From: Undibacterium hunanense
GTDB lineage: Bacteria > Pseudomonadota > Gammaproteobacteria > Burkholderiales > Burkholderiaceae_D
Assembly (NCBI RefSeq): GCF_014284335.1
Contig: NZ_JACOGF010000017.1
Coordinates: 62,001-126,000 of the forward strand
Length of the DNA: 64,000 nt
Direction: 5' to 3'
In this document: piece by piece, positions 7,683 to 18,000 of the stretch
How the letters are laid out: each line of letters begins with the position of its first letter
Numbering within the stretch: the stretch's first letter is position 1
The notes under the pieces: model-generated
Told to the model about the DNA's origin: nothing
What the model saw: the letters and a program-made list of their open reading frames with translations, nothing else
The model's database searches: none
Made by a program: the position numbers and the translations under genes

Positions 7683-9032
7683 TTATAGAACACGGTATGC
7701 CAGCCTGTCCAGGCGAGTGCGACTGAGGCGACTTAGCAATTTACGTACCGGATCGGGATAGTCCGCCAACTTTTCCAGCTCGCGGTAATGCCGGACCTGG
7801 CGGGTGTTTTCCATGATGCAGTGTAGTTCCTGTTGTCTTTGTGCCAGCAACTGCAATTGAGGATCATGAATCAGCAAGGCATTTTCCAGGTCCAGACGAA
7901 ACGCCCTGGGGTTCAGGTTATTACCCGTCATCAGCGCATAATGCTGGTCTATCCACAAACCCTTGAGATGGAAACTGTTGTCGGCATCTTTCCACAAATG
8001 CAGTTGCAACTGCTGGCTGGCAATTTCGGCCTGATGGGCTTTGGCAAAGCGTCGCAGATTGACTTCATACAGATATGGCAAGGCAGCGATAACCTTGAAA
8101 GGCTGCTCAGGCGGGATAAAAAAATCATTGGCCGTTTTGTCACCGACAATGATGCTGATATGCACGCCACGCTTTAGCGCACGATTGATTTCGCGTGTCA
8201 CCGCCAGCGGGAAATTGAAGTACGGGGTGCAGATGATGATCTGTTTTTTGCTGGCTGCCAGCAACTGACATATCACCTTGTTCAGGGGATTGTTTTTCCC
8301 TACCCCCACCAGCGGAGTGACGCTCAATTGATGTGGGCTGATTTCTGCATCAGGCACATGGCAGTCATAACGTGCACGCTTCAGCTTTTCACGGAATTGC
8401 TTAATTTCGCGTCGTATGCTGCGCGTAGCTGGAATCTCTGGCACATCCAATCTGTGCACGGCCGCTGACGACAGCAGGTGTTCACGGATAAACTGCACCA
8501 TGCAATTGGCCAATGCCTTGTTATGTATCAGCAGATAGCGGTCATGCCGGTATTTATCCTGTTTGTGCAGGTAGACATTATTCAGACTGGCGCCGCTATA
8601 GATGACTTCATCATCGATAACAAAGCCTTTCAGGTGCAGAACGCCGAATAACTCTCTGGTCTGTACCGGGATACCGTATAGCGCTACAGCATAATGATTG
8701 GCCTTGCTGATGGCCTGATACCAGGCCGCATTGCCGCCACTTTTGCCGGCACCGATCAAACCTCTTTGCGCCCGGTGCCAGTCAATCAGCACGGCAATAT
8801 CCAGTGCTGGCCTGGCGGCCTTGGCTGCATACAGTGCCTGCAAGATTTCCGCCCCGGCTTCGTCATCCTGCAGATACAGGCTGCACAGATAAATCCTGTG
8901 TTTGGCACTGGCAATTTTTGCCAGCAATTCGCTACGGTATTCTGCCGCTGTATGCAGGGTACGTACAGATTCTGCCTGCAAAGGAATGCCAGTCAGGTAA
9001 GTGAAATCAGAAGCGGATTTTAATAAGCGCAT
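7683..9032 (-). CDS. pssA: CDP-diacylglycerol-serine O-phosphatidyltransferase (PLD superfamily)
   Basis: A 449-residue protein that matches the E. coli PssA type along its whole length. It makes phosphatidylserine from CDP-diacylglycerol and serine, the first step to phosphatidylethanolamine, at the inner membrane surface. Two HKD motifs are visible: VLHLKGFVIDDEVIYSGASL and HLKGLWIDQHYALMTGNN, each with the H-x-K-x4-D pattern. Family segments DWHRAQRG, QLSVTPLVG and DKTANDF are present. The ATG at 9032 is chosen over a TTG three codons upstream. A clear ribosome site is not seen. It appears monocistronic. Confidence 0.95.
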   Translation of the reverse strand: MRLLKSASDFTYLTGIPLQAESVRTLHTAAEYRSELLAKIASAKHRIYLCSLYLQDDEAGAEILQALYAAKAARPALDIAVLIDWHRAQRGLIGAGKSGGNAAWYQAISKANHYAVALYGIPVQTRELFGVLHLKGFVIDDEVIYSGASLNNVYLHKQDKYRHDRYLLIHNKALANCMVQFIREHLLSSAAVHRLDVPEIPATRSIRREIKQFREKLKRARYDCHVPDAEISPHQLSVTPLVGVGKNNPLNKVICQLLAASKKQIIICTPYFNFPLAVTREINRALKRGVHISIIVGDKTANDFFIPPEQPFKVIAALPYLYEVNLRRFAKAHQAEIASQQLQLHLWKDADNSFHLKGLWIDQHYALMTGNNLNPRAFRLDLENALLIHDPQLQLLAQRQQELHCIMENTRQVRHYRELEKLADYPDPVRKLLSRLSRTRLDRLAYRVL

Positions 9033-9103
9033 GGGTATCAATTGCTGCCAGTGAAAAACCTGATGATGGTAACACCAGGGCCTGCTAACAACAATTAAGG
9101 GGT

Positions 9104-10129
9104 TTAACGAAACAGATGTGCCATCCTGAAGGTAGAGCCTCGTCCCAGTTGTTCAAAGCTTTCTGCCAGCCATGCGTCAGCACGCAAGCGACCTTCTGCT
9201 TGCAGGCTATGCAGGAAGGCCGGGCTCGCATTCATTTTACTGTGAGAGCTTAACTGGCTCATCAGTTCTGGTGCAGCAATCATGTGCATGTTCAGGTGAC
9301 GCAAACGCCGCTCCAGTTTGCCCAGCGCCAGCCAGCCGCGTTCAGCCTGGCGTTTGGCCAGCATCAGACCCTGCAGCTCGGTATGGAAGGTTGAACTGAA
9401 ACCCATTTCTGTCAGGCGTTGCCAGATCTCTGACGCCGATGTCGGTGTATGCGATTGCGCCTGCGCATGCAACAAAATGGCCACGATGTCGCGCGCCATG
9501 CATTGATGCACCAGTGGAAACAGGGGTGGATTGGAAGTCAGCCCGCCATCCCAATACGCTTCACCGTCAATTTCTACCGCCCTGTGCACCATGGGCAGGC
9601 AGGCCGATGCCAGGAGTACGTCCAGGCTTAGCTGACGGTTACGGAACAGTTTCAGGCTGCCGGTGCTGACCTGGGTCGTGGCGATAAACAGTTTGATGCC
9701 GTCCTGTCTGCGCAACGCATCAAAATCAATCTGGGCGGCCAGAATATCGCGCAGGGGATTGATATCAAAGGGATTCAGTTGTGAAGGCGAAAAGAAGCGC
9801 GTCAGCCCAAACAAATGCTTCATGCCGGCCGAGATATCGGATTGCGCGACAATATCCTGCATGAAGCCGTATTCTTCATAAGACCGGCTGAAAGGGGAAC
9901 TGCTAGCCACACTTTCCCAGAAAACTTTCAGAGCCTGCCTCGCACCTTCGCGCCCACCCTGCAAATAACCATGCGCCAGTACCACGGCATTCATGGCCCC
10001 GGCGCTGGCACCGCTGATGGCTTCTATGCTGATGCGCTCATCTTCCAGCAGGCGATCAAGCACGCCCCAGGTCAAAGCGCCATGCGAGCCGCCACCCTGC
10101 AATGCCAGTGAAACCAGTTTCTTTGTCAA
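9104..10129 (-). CDS. Patatin-like phospholipase
   Basis: A 341-residue cytoplasmic patatin-family acyl hydrolase. The glycine-rich oxyanion segment QGGGSHGAL is at residues ~10-18, the nucleophile elbow GASAG (Ser) near residue 41 and the catalytic Asp in WDGG near residue 198. Length and layout match bacterial patatin proteins near PHB or lipid genes. A TTG start at 10129 with GGGAG 5 bases upstream gives the N-terminus MTKKLVSLALQGGG that the family shows. The C-terminal ~90 residues are helical and without motif. The physiological substrate is unknown. Confidence 0.88.
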   Translation of the reverse strand: MTKKLVSLALQGGGSHGALTWGVLDRLLEDERISIEAISGASAGAMNAVVLAHGYLQGGREGARQALKVFWESVASSSPFSRSYEEYGFMQDIVAQSDISAGMKHLFGLTRFFSPSQLNPFDINPLRDILAAQIDFDALRRQDGIKLFIATTQVSTGSLKLFRNRQLSLDVLLASACLPMVHRAVEIDGEAYWDGGLTSNPPLFPLVHQCMARDIVAILLHAQAQSHTPTSASEIWQRLTEMGFSSTFHTELQGLMLAKRQAERGWLALGKLERRLRHLNMHMIAAPELMSQLSSHSKMNASPAFLHSLQAEGRLRADAWLAESFEQLGRGSTFRMAHLFR

Positions 10130-10217
10130 AGTAACTCCCGTCAAGGTCGTAACATGGAGCAAGATTAAAACAGCGAATTGACTACACTATGACGGATGAA
10201 GAAGTTGCCAGCAAGGT

Positions 10218-10829
10218 TTAAGAACGCCGACGCCAGATTTGCCAGCGTTCCCTGCCCTCAAAGACGGAAATCGAGTCGCTGACTGGGTTGTCTTCCAGCA
10301 TGTCAAAAAAAGGGGCCATCAATTGACGAAATTCATTGCTGTTGATGGTGAAAGGCGGTCCCTTGGTCGATGCATTCTGTGCATCGTCATGAAAGAAATA
10401 CCCTGCCAGCAAGGCACCGGCCGGTAACAGCCTCGCCCAACGCTTAATGATGTCAGGCCGCATTTCTGGCGGCAAGGCACAAAAGAAGGCACGTTCATAA
10501 ATCAGCCCCAGCGGCTGCGCGGGCGTGTAGCTAAAAAAATCGGCCTCAATGACATGCCTGCCCCATACACCTATGGCAACCCTGGCGCTTTGCACAGCAG
10601 CAGGAGAAAAATCTATCGCAGTCACATCCCACCCGGCCTGAGCCAGATACGCCGCTTCATAACCGTTGCCACATCCAGGGATCAATGTATGCAACGGCTG
10701 TGTGGCGGCCTGTACGAATGCCTGTAGTGCGGCAGGCACATTGCCCTTGTCCCATGGCATGAAGTTTTTTTCAAAGCGCTCATCCCAAAAATCCGGGTGA
10801 CGCGGGTCGCGGGTCAGAAATGTCGCCAT
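10218..10829 (-). CDS. TPMT-superfamily SAM-dependent methyltransferase
   Basis: A 203-residue Rossmann-fold methyltransferase of the thiopurine methyltransferase-like family. The opening FWDERFEKNFMPWDKG is the family signature. SAM motif I is LIPGCGNGYEAAYLA, then VTAIDFSPAAV; YERAFFCALPPEMR follows at the motif IV region. Bacterial members act on thiols, selenium or tellurium compounds; which one applies here cannot be told. It lies 13 bp downstream of ubiB on the same strand and may be read through from the ubi cluster. Confidence 0.87.
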   Translation of the reverse strand: MATFLTRDPRHPDFWDERFEKNFMPWDKGNVPAALQAFVQAATQPLHTLIPGCGNGYEAAYLAQAGWDVTAIDFSPAAVQSARVAIGVWGRHVIEADFFSYTPAQPLGLIYERAFFCALPPEMRPDIIKRWARLLPAGALLAGYFFHDDAQNASTKGPPFTINSNEFRQLMAPFFDMLEDNPVSDSISVFEGRERWQIWRRRS

Positions 10830-10842
10830 TCTAAAAAACTAC

Positions 10843-12408
10843 TCAGCCACTGAAATAAAAATGCAATAACAGTTGCGCGACGATGATGCCGGAAAACAGG
10901 CCTGCACCAAAATACACAATGGTACGCAACATGCGGTTGGTACGCCGCTGTTCGCTCAACAGTGCCATCAGCATATCGTCACCGCGGGAAGGTTCACCGG
11001 CACGTGTCAGGGCCTGATGGGCAAGACGTGGCAACTGCGGGAAGATATGGCTGTAACGTGGCGCTTCTGCCTTCAGCTTATCCAGCAGGCCGCGCCAGCC
11101 TATCTGTTCACTCATCCAGCGTTCCAGATACGGTTTCGCGGTTTTCCACAGATCCAGGTCCGGGTCCAGTTGACGCCCCAGGCCTTCGATATTCAACAGG
11201 GTTTTTTGCAGCAGCACCAGTTGCGGCTGCACTTCTACATTGAAACGGCGTGAAGTCTGGAACAGGCGCAGCAAGACCTGGCCGAAAGAAATATCTTTCA
11301 GGGGGCGGTCAAAGATGGGTTCACAACAGGCGCGTACTGCCGCTTCCAGTTCATCGACACGGGTTTCTTTGGGTGCCCAGCCGGATTCGATATGGGCTTC
11401 TGCCACGCGCTTGTAATCGCGCTGGAAGAAAGCCAAAAAGTTTTGCGACAGATAATCCTTGTCGAAATCATTCAGGGTACCGACGATGCCAAAGTCGAGC
11501 GCGATATACCGGCCCAGTGTGGCTGGCGCAGTCGATACCAGGATATTACCCGGATGCATATCGGCATGAAAAAACCCGTCCCGGAACACCTGGGTAAAAA
11601 AGATGGTCACACCATCACGCGACAGCTTTTGCAGATCAACACCGGCTTCGCGCAACTTGTCCAGTTGCGAAATCGGTATACCCTGCATACGCTCCATCAC
11701 AATGACCGACGACGAGCAATAATCCCAGTACATCTCGGGTACCAGCAGCAAATCAGAATCCGCAAAATTGCGGCGCAACTGGCTACCATTGGCAGCTTCG
11801 CGCATGAGGTCAAGTTCGTCATGCAGATACTTGTCAAACTCGGCCACGACTTCTTTGGCCTTCAGGCGTTTGCCATCAGCCCACAGGGCTTCCAGCCAGC
11901 CGGCGGCAATTTGCATCAGGGCGACGTCATCATCAATGGCTTCTTTCATACCGGGACGCAGTACCTTGACGGCAACTTCGCGGCCATCCTTCAATATCGC
12001 AAAATGCACCTGGGCGATGGATGCCGATGCCACCGGTACACGCTCGAAACTGGCAAACAGCTGGTCGGGATGTGAACCCAGGGATTTCTTGATTTGAGCT
12101 ATTGCCAGATCCGGATCGAAGGAAGGTACACGATCCTGCAAATGCGCCAGTTCATCAGCAATATCCGGCGGCATGAGATCACGCCGGGTAGACAGCACCT
12201 GTCCAAATTTGACGAAGATGGGTCCGAGTTCTTCCAGCGCCTTGCGCAGGCGCTCGCCACGCGGTGCCGACAGATCACGCCAAAACAGCAAGAGGTCAAT
12301 AAAACGAGCGGTACGCGGAACGGACAGGCCAGAAATCGCAATTTCATCGATGCCATATTTAATGGCAATACGAATAATCTTTGCCAGTCTGAGAAACTTC
12401 AATATCAT
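10843..12408 (-). CDS. ubiB: Ubiquinone biosynthesis regulatory kinase-like protein UbiB
   Basis: A 521-residue atypical kinase-like ATPase of the UbiB/ADCK family needed for ubiquinone synthesis. The family KxGQ motif is in [16 protein letters not shown] (~residue 70). The Ala-rich nucleotide loop ASASIAQVH, catalytic-region FHADMHPGN and metal-binding DFGIVG follow. One or two C-terminal membrane helices ([20 protein letters not shown]) anchor it. The start overlaps the ubiJ stop by 4 bp (12405-12408), as in the classic ubiE-ubiJ-ubiB order. Confidence 0.96.
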   Translation of the reverse strand: MILKFLRLAKIIRIAIKYGIDEIAISGLSVPRTARFIDLLLFWRDLSAPRGERLRKALEELGPIFVKFGQVLSTRRDLMPPDIADELAHLQDRVPSFDPDLAIAQIKKSLGSHPDQLFASFERVPVASASIAQVHFAILKDGREVAVKVLRPGMKEAIDDDVALMQIAAGWLEALWADGKRLKAKEVVAEFDKYLHDELDLMREAANGSQLRRNFADSDLLLVPEMYWDYCSSSVIVMERMQGIPISQLDKLREAGVDLQKLSRDGVTIFFTQVFRDGFFHADMHPGNILVSTAPATLGRYIALDFGIVGTLNDFDKDYLSQNFLAFFQRDYKRVAEAHIESGWAPKETRVDELEAAVRACCEPIFDRPLKDISFGQVLLRLFQTSRRFNVEVQPQLVLLQKTLLNIEGLGRQLDPDLDLWKTAKPYLERWMSEQIGWRGLLDKLKAEAPRYSHIFPQLPRLAHQALTRAGEPSRGDDMLMALLSEQRRTNRMLRTIVYFGAGLFSGIIVAQLLLHFYFSG

Positions 12409-12977
12409 CCGCGCATCCTTTCCAGTTTTTCGATGCGCTTGATCAGACGCTCGACATCATCCCGCGTCTTGCTGACTTCGGTACTCATACCCTGCACGGC
12501 CACAGGCCTGACCAGCATGGGGTTTTCTTCTAAAAAATATTCTGCCAGGTTTTCCTGGATTTTCTGATGGGTTTCCAGCGCCGTCTGGTGTATGGCTTTG
12601 GCCAAGCCGACCATGCGCACGGCAGCAATATCGCCAAACAGCTTGCTCAGGTCTTCTTCTGCTTCCCAGCGCAAATTCTGGCTCACGCTGGAAATGGTAT
12701 TGGCAAACTCGGCATCGCCTTCTATGCGGACATAAGAAAATGCGCGTTCGCGGTTTTGTGCAATCAACGGTAAATCACTGAGCTTGATATGGATGGTGAC
12801 CTGAGGTACAACGTCAGCCCCGGCAGCTTCCAGCAAACCATCGGCACCAACTTTCAGGCGCACCTGCATGGTCTGCAAGTCTATGCAGGCGATATGGCCG
12901 GCATGCGGCAAAAGCTTGTCTCTGGCCCAGCTTTCCTGTGCCAGCAAATGATTGATAAAGGGGGCGATGGGGATCAT
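12405..12977 (-). CDS. ubiJ: Ubiquinone biosynthesis accessory factor UbiJ (SCP2 domain)
   Basis: A 190-residue protein with an N-terminal SCP2 lipid-binding domain (~1-110) and a C-terminal coiled coil ([14 protein letters not shown]), the usual layout of UbiJ, which holds ubiquinone intermediates in the Ubi complex. The ATG at 12977 starts [14 protein letters not shown] and matches the family N-terminus. An in-frame TTG at 13088 would add 37 residues made partly from a 12-bp tandem repeat, which I reject. Its stop overlaps ubiB by 4 bp. No strong ribosome site is seen. Confidence 0.88.
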   Translation of the reverse strand: MIPIAPFINHLLAQESWARDKLLPHAGHIACIDLQTMQVRLKVGADGLLEAAGADVVPQVTIHIKLSDLPLIAQNRERAFSYVRIEGDAEFANTISSVSQNLRWEAEEDLSKLFGDIAAVRMVGLAKAIHQTALETHQKIQENLAEYFLEENPMLVRPVAVQGMSTEVSKTRDDVERLIKRIEKLERMRG

Positions 12978-13047
12978 GTTCAAATCAGGGCTGTCACAAA
13001 ATAATCCTGCAATGGCATGGCTTGATTGACCAATCAGCTTACCAGCT

Positions 13048-13071
13048 AAGGTGCCAATAAAGGTGCCAATA
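13048..13071. repeat. Perfect 12-bp tandem duplication upstream of ubiJ
   Basis: AAGGTGCCAATA occurs twice without a break (13048-13059, 13060-13071), 71 bp upstream of the chosen ubiJ start. It lies in the leader between ubiJ and the repeat element at 13158-13295. Confidence 0.85.
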
Positions 13072-13157
13072 AAAAAGCCGTCCAGCAAATGCGGACGGCT
13101 TCCAGTTTAACAGCTTATCGCAGCAAGCATGGCTGCGCAGCATCAAACTTGCTCAAA

Positions 13158-13295
13158 ACCTGTTTTCGATCTGTAGCGAGCGAGCGTCAGCGGGTGTGAA
13201 GAGCAGCGCAAAAAGCGGAATGTACTCTAGTACATGAGCATTTTGAGCAGCACATGAGCCCCGATCACGCTAGCGCAGTAAGATCGCAAACAGGT
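13158..13295. repeat. Dispersed intergenic repeat, copy A
   Basis: Terminal arms ACCTGTTTTCGATCT (13158-13172) and AGATCGCAAACAGGT (13281-13295) pair at 14 of 15 positions. A central palindrome ATGTACTCTAGTACAT lies at 13220-13235. A related sequence in opposite orientation lies at 18327-18500. Copy A starts 2 bp after the Tim44-like stop codon and could end that transcript. Confidence 0.75.
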
Positions 13296-13297
13296 TC

Positions 13298-14227
13298 TTA
13301 CATTTGTTGAATACCTGCAAGAACCCAACCACCCTGACCATTGACTGGTTTGGACAGATTCCACACTTCCGTAAAGGCTTCTGCCGGTGCAGTTTGGGAT
13401 TCCTTGATCATGCCGGTAAACTTGATGCTGGCCAAATGATCTGCACCAACGGTCTCTACACCCAACAAATCTGCATTCAGGGTCACGACATCAGTCACAT
13501 TGGAAGATGCACCACGCTCCTGAATCTGCAATTTCAGTTCAGCATACATTTCTGCCGTTGTGAATTCACGCAGGTCATTGATGTCGGCTTTGTCCCATGC
13601 GGCTTGCAAACGGATGAAATAGCCTTTTGCATTGCGCAGGAAGCCAGGTACATCAAAGTCGGCAGGCACAGTCCAGTTGGTATTCACGTCATTGGCATTC
13701 GTGTCAGCAGCAGGCGCAGCATTACCCTGGAAAGCCATAGGCTGCTGGCGTGAGCCGATTTCCGGTGTGCTGTTCGATGGCATACCGGCATACGCAGTCT
13801 GGTTAAAACCAGGTGCAGCACCCTGATTATTCTTGTTACGGAACAGACGGATCACAAAGAAAATAGCGAAACCTATCAAGGCAAACGTCAGCAAACTACC
13901 TAACATGCTGGCAACTGCGCCACCCAGGCCAAAGTGCGACAAAGCTGCGCCCAGCAAGGCACCGCCGATAAGGCCGCCGACTATGCCCTTCCATGGGGAA
14001 GCCGGTTTAGGCGGGATAGCCGCAGCCGGTGCTGCCGCAGGGGCAGCCGGTTTTGCCTGGTTAAAGTTGCTTGTATTCGCTGGCGGTGTGGCTGCCTGAC
14101 GCGAAACATTATTTGACTGACGCCCGATAGAACCACCGCCGCCCAGGCGTTTGGCTTCCGCGTCAGAGACGGTCATTGCCATCGTACTTGCTACGACCAG
14201 CATTGCGATCAGAAATTTTTTCATCAT
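13298..14227 (-). CDS. Tim44-like domain protein
   Basis: A 309-residue exported or membrane protein. A signal-like N-terminus (FLIAMLVVASTMAM, AEAK cleavage region near 25) is followed by a Gly-rich SIGRQSNN segment and an Ala/Pro-rich linker (to ~75). A Gly/Ala membrane hairpin or helix pair (~80-128, ending FFVIRLFRNKN) comes next, and a C-terminal Tim44-like domain (~190-305). This layout is common in Burkholderiales, usually uncharacterised. AGGAG precedes a double ATG; either may be used. It sits between ubiE and ubiJ, an uncommon insertion into a conserved operon. Confidence 0.82.
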   Translation of the reverse strand: MMKKFLIAMLVVASTMAMTVSDAEAKRLGGGGSIGRQSNNVSRQAATPPANTSNFNQAKPAAPAAAPAAAIPPKPASPWKGIVGGLIGGALLGAALSHFGLGGAVASMLGSLLTFALIGFAIFFVIRLFRNKNNQGAAPGFNQTAYAGMPSNSTPEIGSRQQPMAFQGNAAPAADTNANDVNTNWTVPADFDVPGFLRNAKGYFIRLQAAWDKADINDLREFTTAEMYAELKLQIQERGASSNVTDVVTLNADLLGVETVGADHLASIKFTGMIKESQTAPAEAFTEVWNLSKPVNGQGGWVLAGIQQM

Positions 14228-14258
14228 CCGACTCCTGTTGTTTCAAGTTTTATTTGCA

Positions 14259-14993
14259 TCAAAGTTTGATGCCGGTGTGTAATGCGGCCACACCTGCCGT
14301 CAAATTAAAATACTGCACTCTGTCCAGTCCTGCCGTTTCCATCATCGTTTTCAGGGTTTCCTGATCCGGATGCATGCGTATCGATTCAGCCAGATACTTA
14401 TAACTCTCGGCATCGCCAGCAATTTTTTGTCCCATCCATGGCAAGACCTTGAAAGAATACAGGTCATACGGCTTTTGCAAGATTTCCGGTACCTTGGAAA
14501 ATTCCAGCACCAGTAATTTGCCCCCCGGCTTCAGTACACGCTGCATTTCTGCCAGTGCCTGGTCCTTGTGGGTCATATTGCGCAAACCGAATGCCACGGT
14601 CACTCTGTCAAAGTAATTGTCCTGGAAAGGCAATTTTTCCGCGTCACATAGTAAAGTGGGGGTGATCAGGCCTTTATTCAAGAGACGGTCACGCCCTACC
14701 CTGAGCATGGATTCATTGATGTCGGTATGCCAGACCTCGCCAGTCTTGCCCGCCTGACGCACGAATTCCTTGGTCAGATCACCCGTACCACCAGCAATAT
14801 CCAGCACCCTGAAGCCAGGGCGCACACCGGCCTGCGCCACAGTGAATATTTTCCATACCCGGTGCAGACCAGCCGACATCATGTCATTCATGACATCGTA
14901 TTTAGCCGCAACCGAATGAAATACCTCGGCAACCTTATGGACTTTCTGGTCTTCTTCTACGGTTTCATAACCAAAATGAGTGGTATTTTTCAT
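14259..14993 (-). CDS. ubiE: Ubiquinone/menaquinone C-methyltransferase UbiE
   Basis: A 244-residue SAM-dependent methyltransferase of the quinone pathway. UbiE signatures are present: TTHFGYETV at the N-terminus, [20 protein letters not shown] motif [20 protein letters not shown] and the C-terminal [14 protein letters not shown]. Length matches the family. It lies 31 bp upstream of the Tim44-like gene, which separates it from ubiJ and ubiB on the same strand. Confidence 0.97.
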   Translation of the reverse strand: MKNTTHFGYETVEEDQKVHKVAEVFHSVAAKYDVMNDMMSAGLHRVWKIFTVAQAGVRPGFRVLDIAGGTGDLTKEFVRQAGKTGEVWHTDINESMLRVGRDRLLNKGLITPTLLCDAEKLPFQDNYFDRVTVAFGLRNMTHKDQALAEMQRVLKPGGKLLVLEFSKVPEILQKPYDLYSFKVLPWMGQKIAGDAESYKYLAESIRMHPDQETLKTMMETAGLDRVQYFNLTAGVAALHTGIKL

Positions 14994-15057
14994 ATTTTCT
15001 GGCTTAAGTATCTGATCAGCAACACAATGCCGGACATTTTCTCATTTTTGCATTGTA

Positions 15058-18000
15058 TTAGTTATCTATCACGGCGCGTTGAATAAATTCAAGTCGCTCA
15101 CTAATTCGCTGCCCTATTACTGCCGGACTAAATTCTTCCTGCATGGTTTGTCTGGCTGCCTGGGATATCCGGCTTCTGTATTTTTCATCACTAACCAGCA
15201 AAGCCATTTTTTCCGATGCATCTGCACAATCTGCTTCTGCCCATTTCTGTCCGGCACGATAAACACCGATGTCTTCCTGTATGGTTACCAATTTGTAATT
15301 GACCAGGCAAGAATTATCGGCACGCATGAATTCTGTATTACCAGACCAGTTTGTTGCCACCACAGGCTTACCCAGGAACATGGCTTCTGCCGGTCCCAGA
15401 CCAAAGCCTTCAGAGCGGTGCAAGGATATCAATGCATCGCACACCGATTGCAGGTCATACACTTCCTGTCTGGATAAAGTCTTGTTAATCCAGATGATAT
15501 CCTCCCGCGCGGCTATGCGCTTGCGCAAGGCATCTGCATCCGCCTCATGGTGATGCGCATTCTGGGTCTTGATGACCAGAATGGCATTCATGCCATATTG
15601 CGAACAAGCAAGCTCAAACGCCTGCAAAGCAGCCTGAGGATTTTTTCTGGCTTGATAAGAAGAAAAATCATACATCATCAGGAAAATAAATTTACCTTCT
15701 GGCAAGCCAAAAGATGCGCGGCTTGCCGCCTCACTGACCTCAAAACTGACTGCATGCGGAATCCGGACCACGGGAATAGCCGAACTTTTTGCAATGGCTT
15801 GCTGGACAAAACCAGTCGGCACCCATATTTCGTCCAGTTCACCAAAACCACCAAAATGCTCTTCCTGCATGTCTGGCAATTCCCAGTGCCAGTACCCGAT
15901 ATTGTAACGAGAGAAGAAATGCGAAGGCAGGCTGGCGCGTGCTTCAGGCATTTGATCCGCATTGATATGGAAAACATTGATACGGTGCACCGGTTCATCC
16001 ACCAAGCGTTTCTCGACGCTACTGTCTTGCACACGGCTGAAATTATTTTTATTGAAATCTATGATTGCCGCATCTATGCCTGCTGCATCAGCCGCCAGCG
16101 TAAATTGACGTAAAGACTGCCCCACGCCGTGTTCAGAGCGCGCATAGCCAATCACGTTTACCCCCGGTGGCAAATTGGGTTTGGCCGGTTTGGTATGCGG
16201 ATCTTTGGCATTAAAGACATTCAGTTCTCCAATATCTATCGATGCCAATTGCAATGACAGGTGCCGGGTATCATCACTGATGCCCAGTTCTGCCGGAACG
16301 AAGCTGTGTTCGGCTACGATATGCAATGTTGCCGGCCATTGTTGCGGAATCTCATCGAGCGTCAGACTGACATCAAATTCCCCGCTCTGCACCAACAGCG
16401 GATAACTTTTCCCGTCATTCAGCGACACACTCAGTTTCAGTTGCGACTGACCGTGTGCACGCTGATGCAATTCACCCATGTGATGGCCGCGAATTCGCAG
16501 TATCGCAGACGAAAATTCAGGAACGGAAAATTTCGCCTTCGCGCCCATCCATAAATAATCTCCTCCTGATTCTATAAAAACGCCGGAATGCTGTTCTATC
16601 AGGCGATGTCGTCTGGAAGGATTTTGCGTTAAACGTGGCACATGAGCGACACGGCTACGCAAGGGATCAAAGCGCTGTGCATCATCAGATTTCTTCAATC
16701 CCATGCGCCCTGCCAGCCTTGACTGACGAAATTGCCGATATCCTATTTTCAGAAAATCGCCCGGTCCACGCACACTTTGATATTGCATCAGGCGTGCTGC
16801 ACCGAGCGCACCACCGGTTGCCCGTTTGTGCGCATAAATCAATCCCCTGGCCCAGATCGACACGTCTTTGCCAACGATATCAGTCGAATATGCGTTGAAA
16901 TCACCGGTTTCAACCAATTCTTTCAAGGCCCATTTGACGGCCTGTACATACTCATCAGGAATACCAACTTCTACCGCACCCGATTCAGTAAACCAGCGGT
17001 AATATGCTTCCCGTGAACTGGCAAGAGGATCTGGAAACGCGTGCTGCAAATGGCTATGCTGCATCCAGAGAGCACGTAAAATAACAGGCAGACCACCCAT
17101 CATGCTGGCGACAAAAATCCCGCTGTCATGAAACGGATTGGCACCTGCCCGGGTGCGTAACTCTTCTACATCACGGTACATGGCCCTGATTTCTGCGGGA
17201 ATACCAACACCGTCTTTGAACACGCCAAAAGCGTAGGGATGTTGCCGATACTCAGTGTGTCCATGCTTCAGAACCAGAGCGGCATATTCGAGCGCAAGTT
17301 CACTCGCCTCGCCTATATTGGCCATGGTATAACGGTTTTGATGCTTGGAAAATGGCTTGGGATTCAGAGGATTGAAGCCACTGAAATGGAAGAAGCGTAA
17401 AGGACGACCGGCAGCGAACCAGGCACCATTCTCGCGTGTGACCGGGCGATGGTTCAGATTCCAGTACGCCACGTTATAACCGGTGTCTCTCAGAATGGCA
17501 AAACCACCAAACATGCCAGGCGCGAGATCCACCCATTTTTGATCAGTGAACAAGCCACGGGCAGGGTCAGATACTGCGCCGTATTCCAGTTTTTCTTGCC
17601 ACCACTTGATGAAGGCATCCGATTCAGGCTTGTCACCAATAGCCAGAAATCCAAGATTATAGGCACCGGCCCGCATAATTTCGAGCTCGCCCGGCATCAG
17701 GCCATCATCCAGCGCTGCAGTAAGATGTGGCGTAACGACAGCCGCAGCCCCCTGGTCCAGCAAAGACTCGACATCTACCAGGCGATCAATCACCAGAATA
17801 TCCGGGTCTATATAAACAACGCGCTCATAGCCCTGTTGGCGCAAATGCGCAAACATCCAGGGCTTTGCTGCTGTATTCAATTCCATAATGCCGTATCTGA
17901 ACAAAAATTCATTCATTTTTGGCAAAGGCAATTGCTCAATGGTCAAACTTGAGAACAGCTCACCTCCAAAATTTTTAACATCTTCACATCGGTCAACCAA

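Noticed and set aside
12978-13088. TTG start giving ubiJ 37 more residues
   Set aside because: The added part is a Gly/Ile/Phe repeat made by the 12-bp tandem duplication and is not present in the family.
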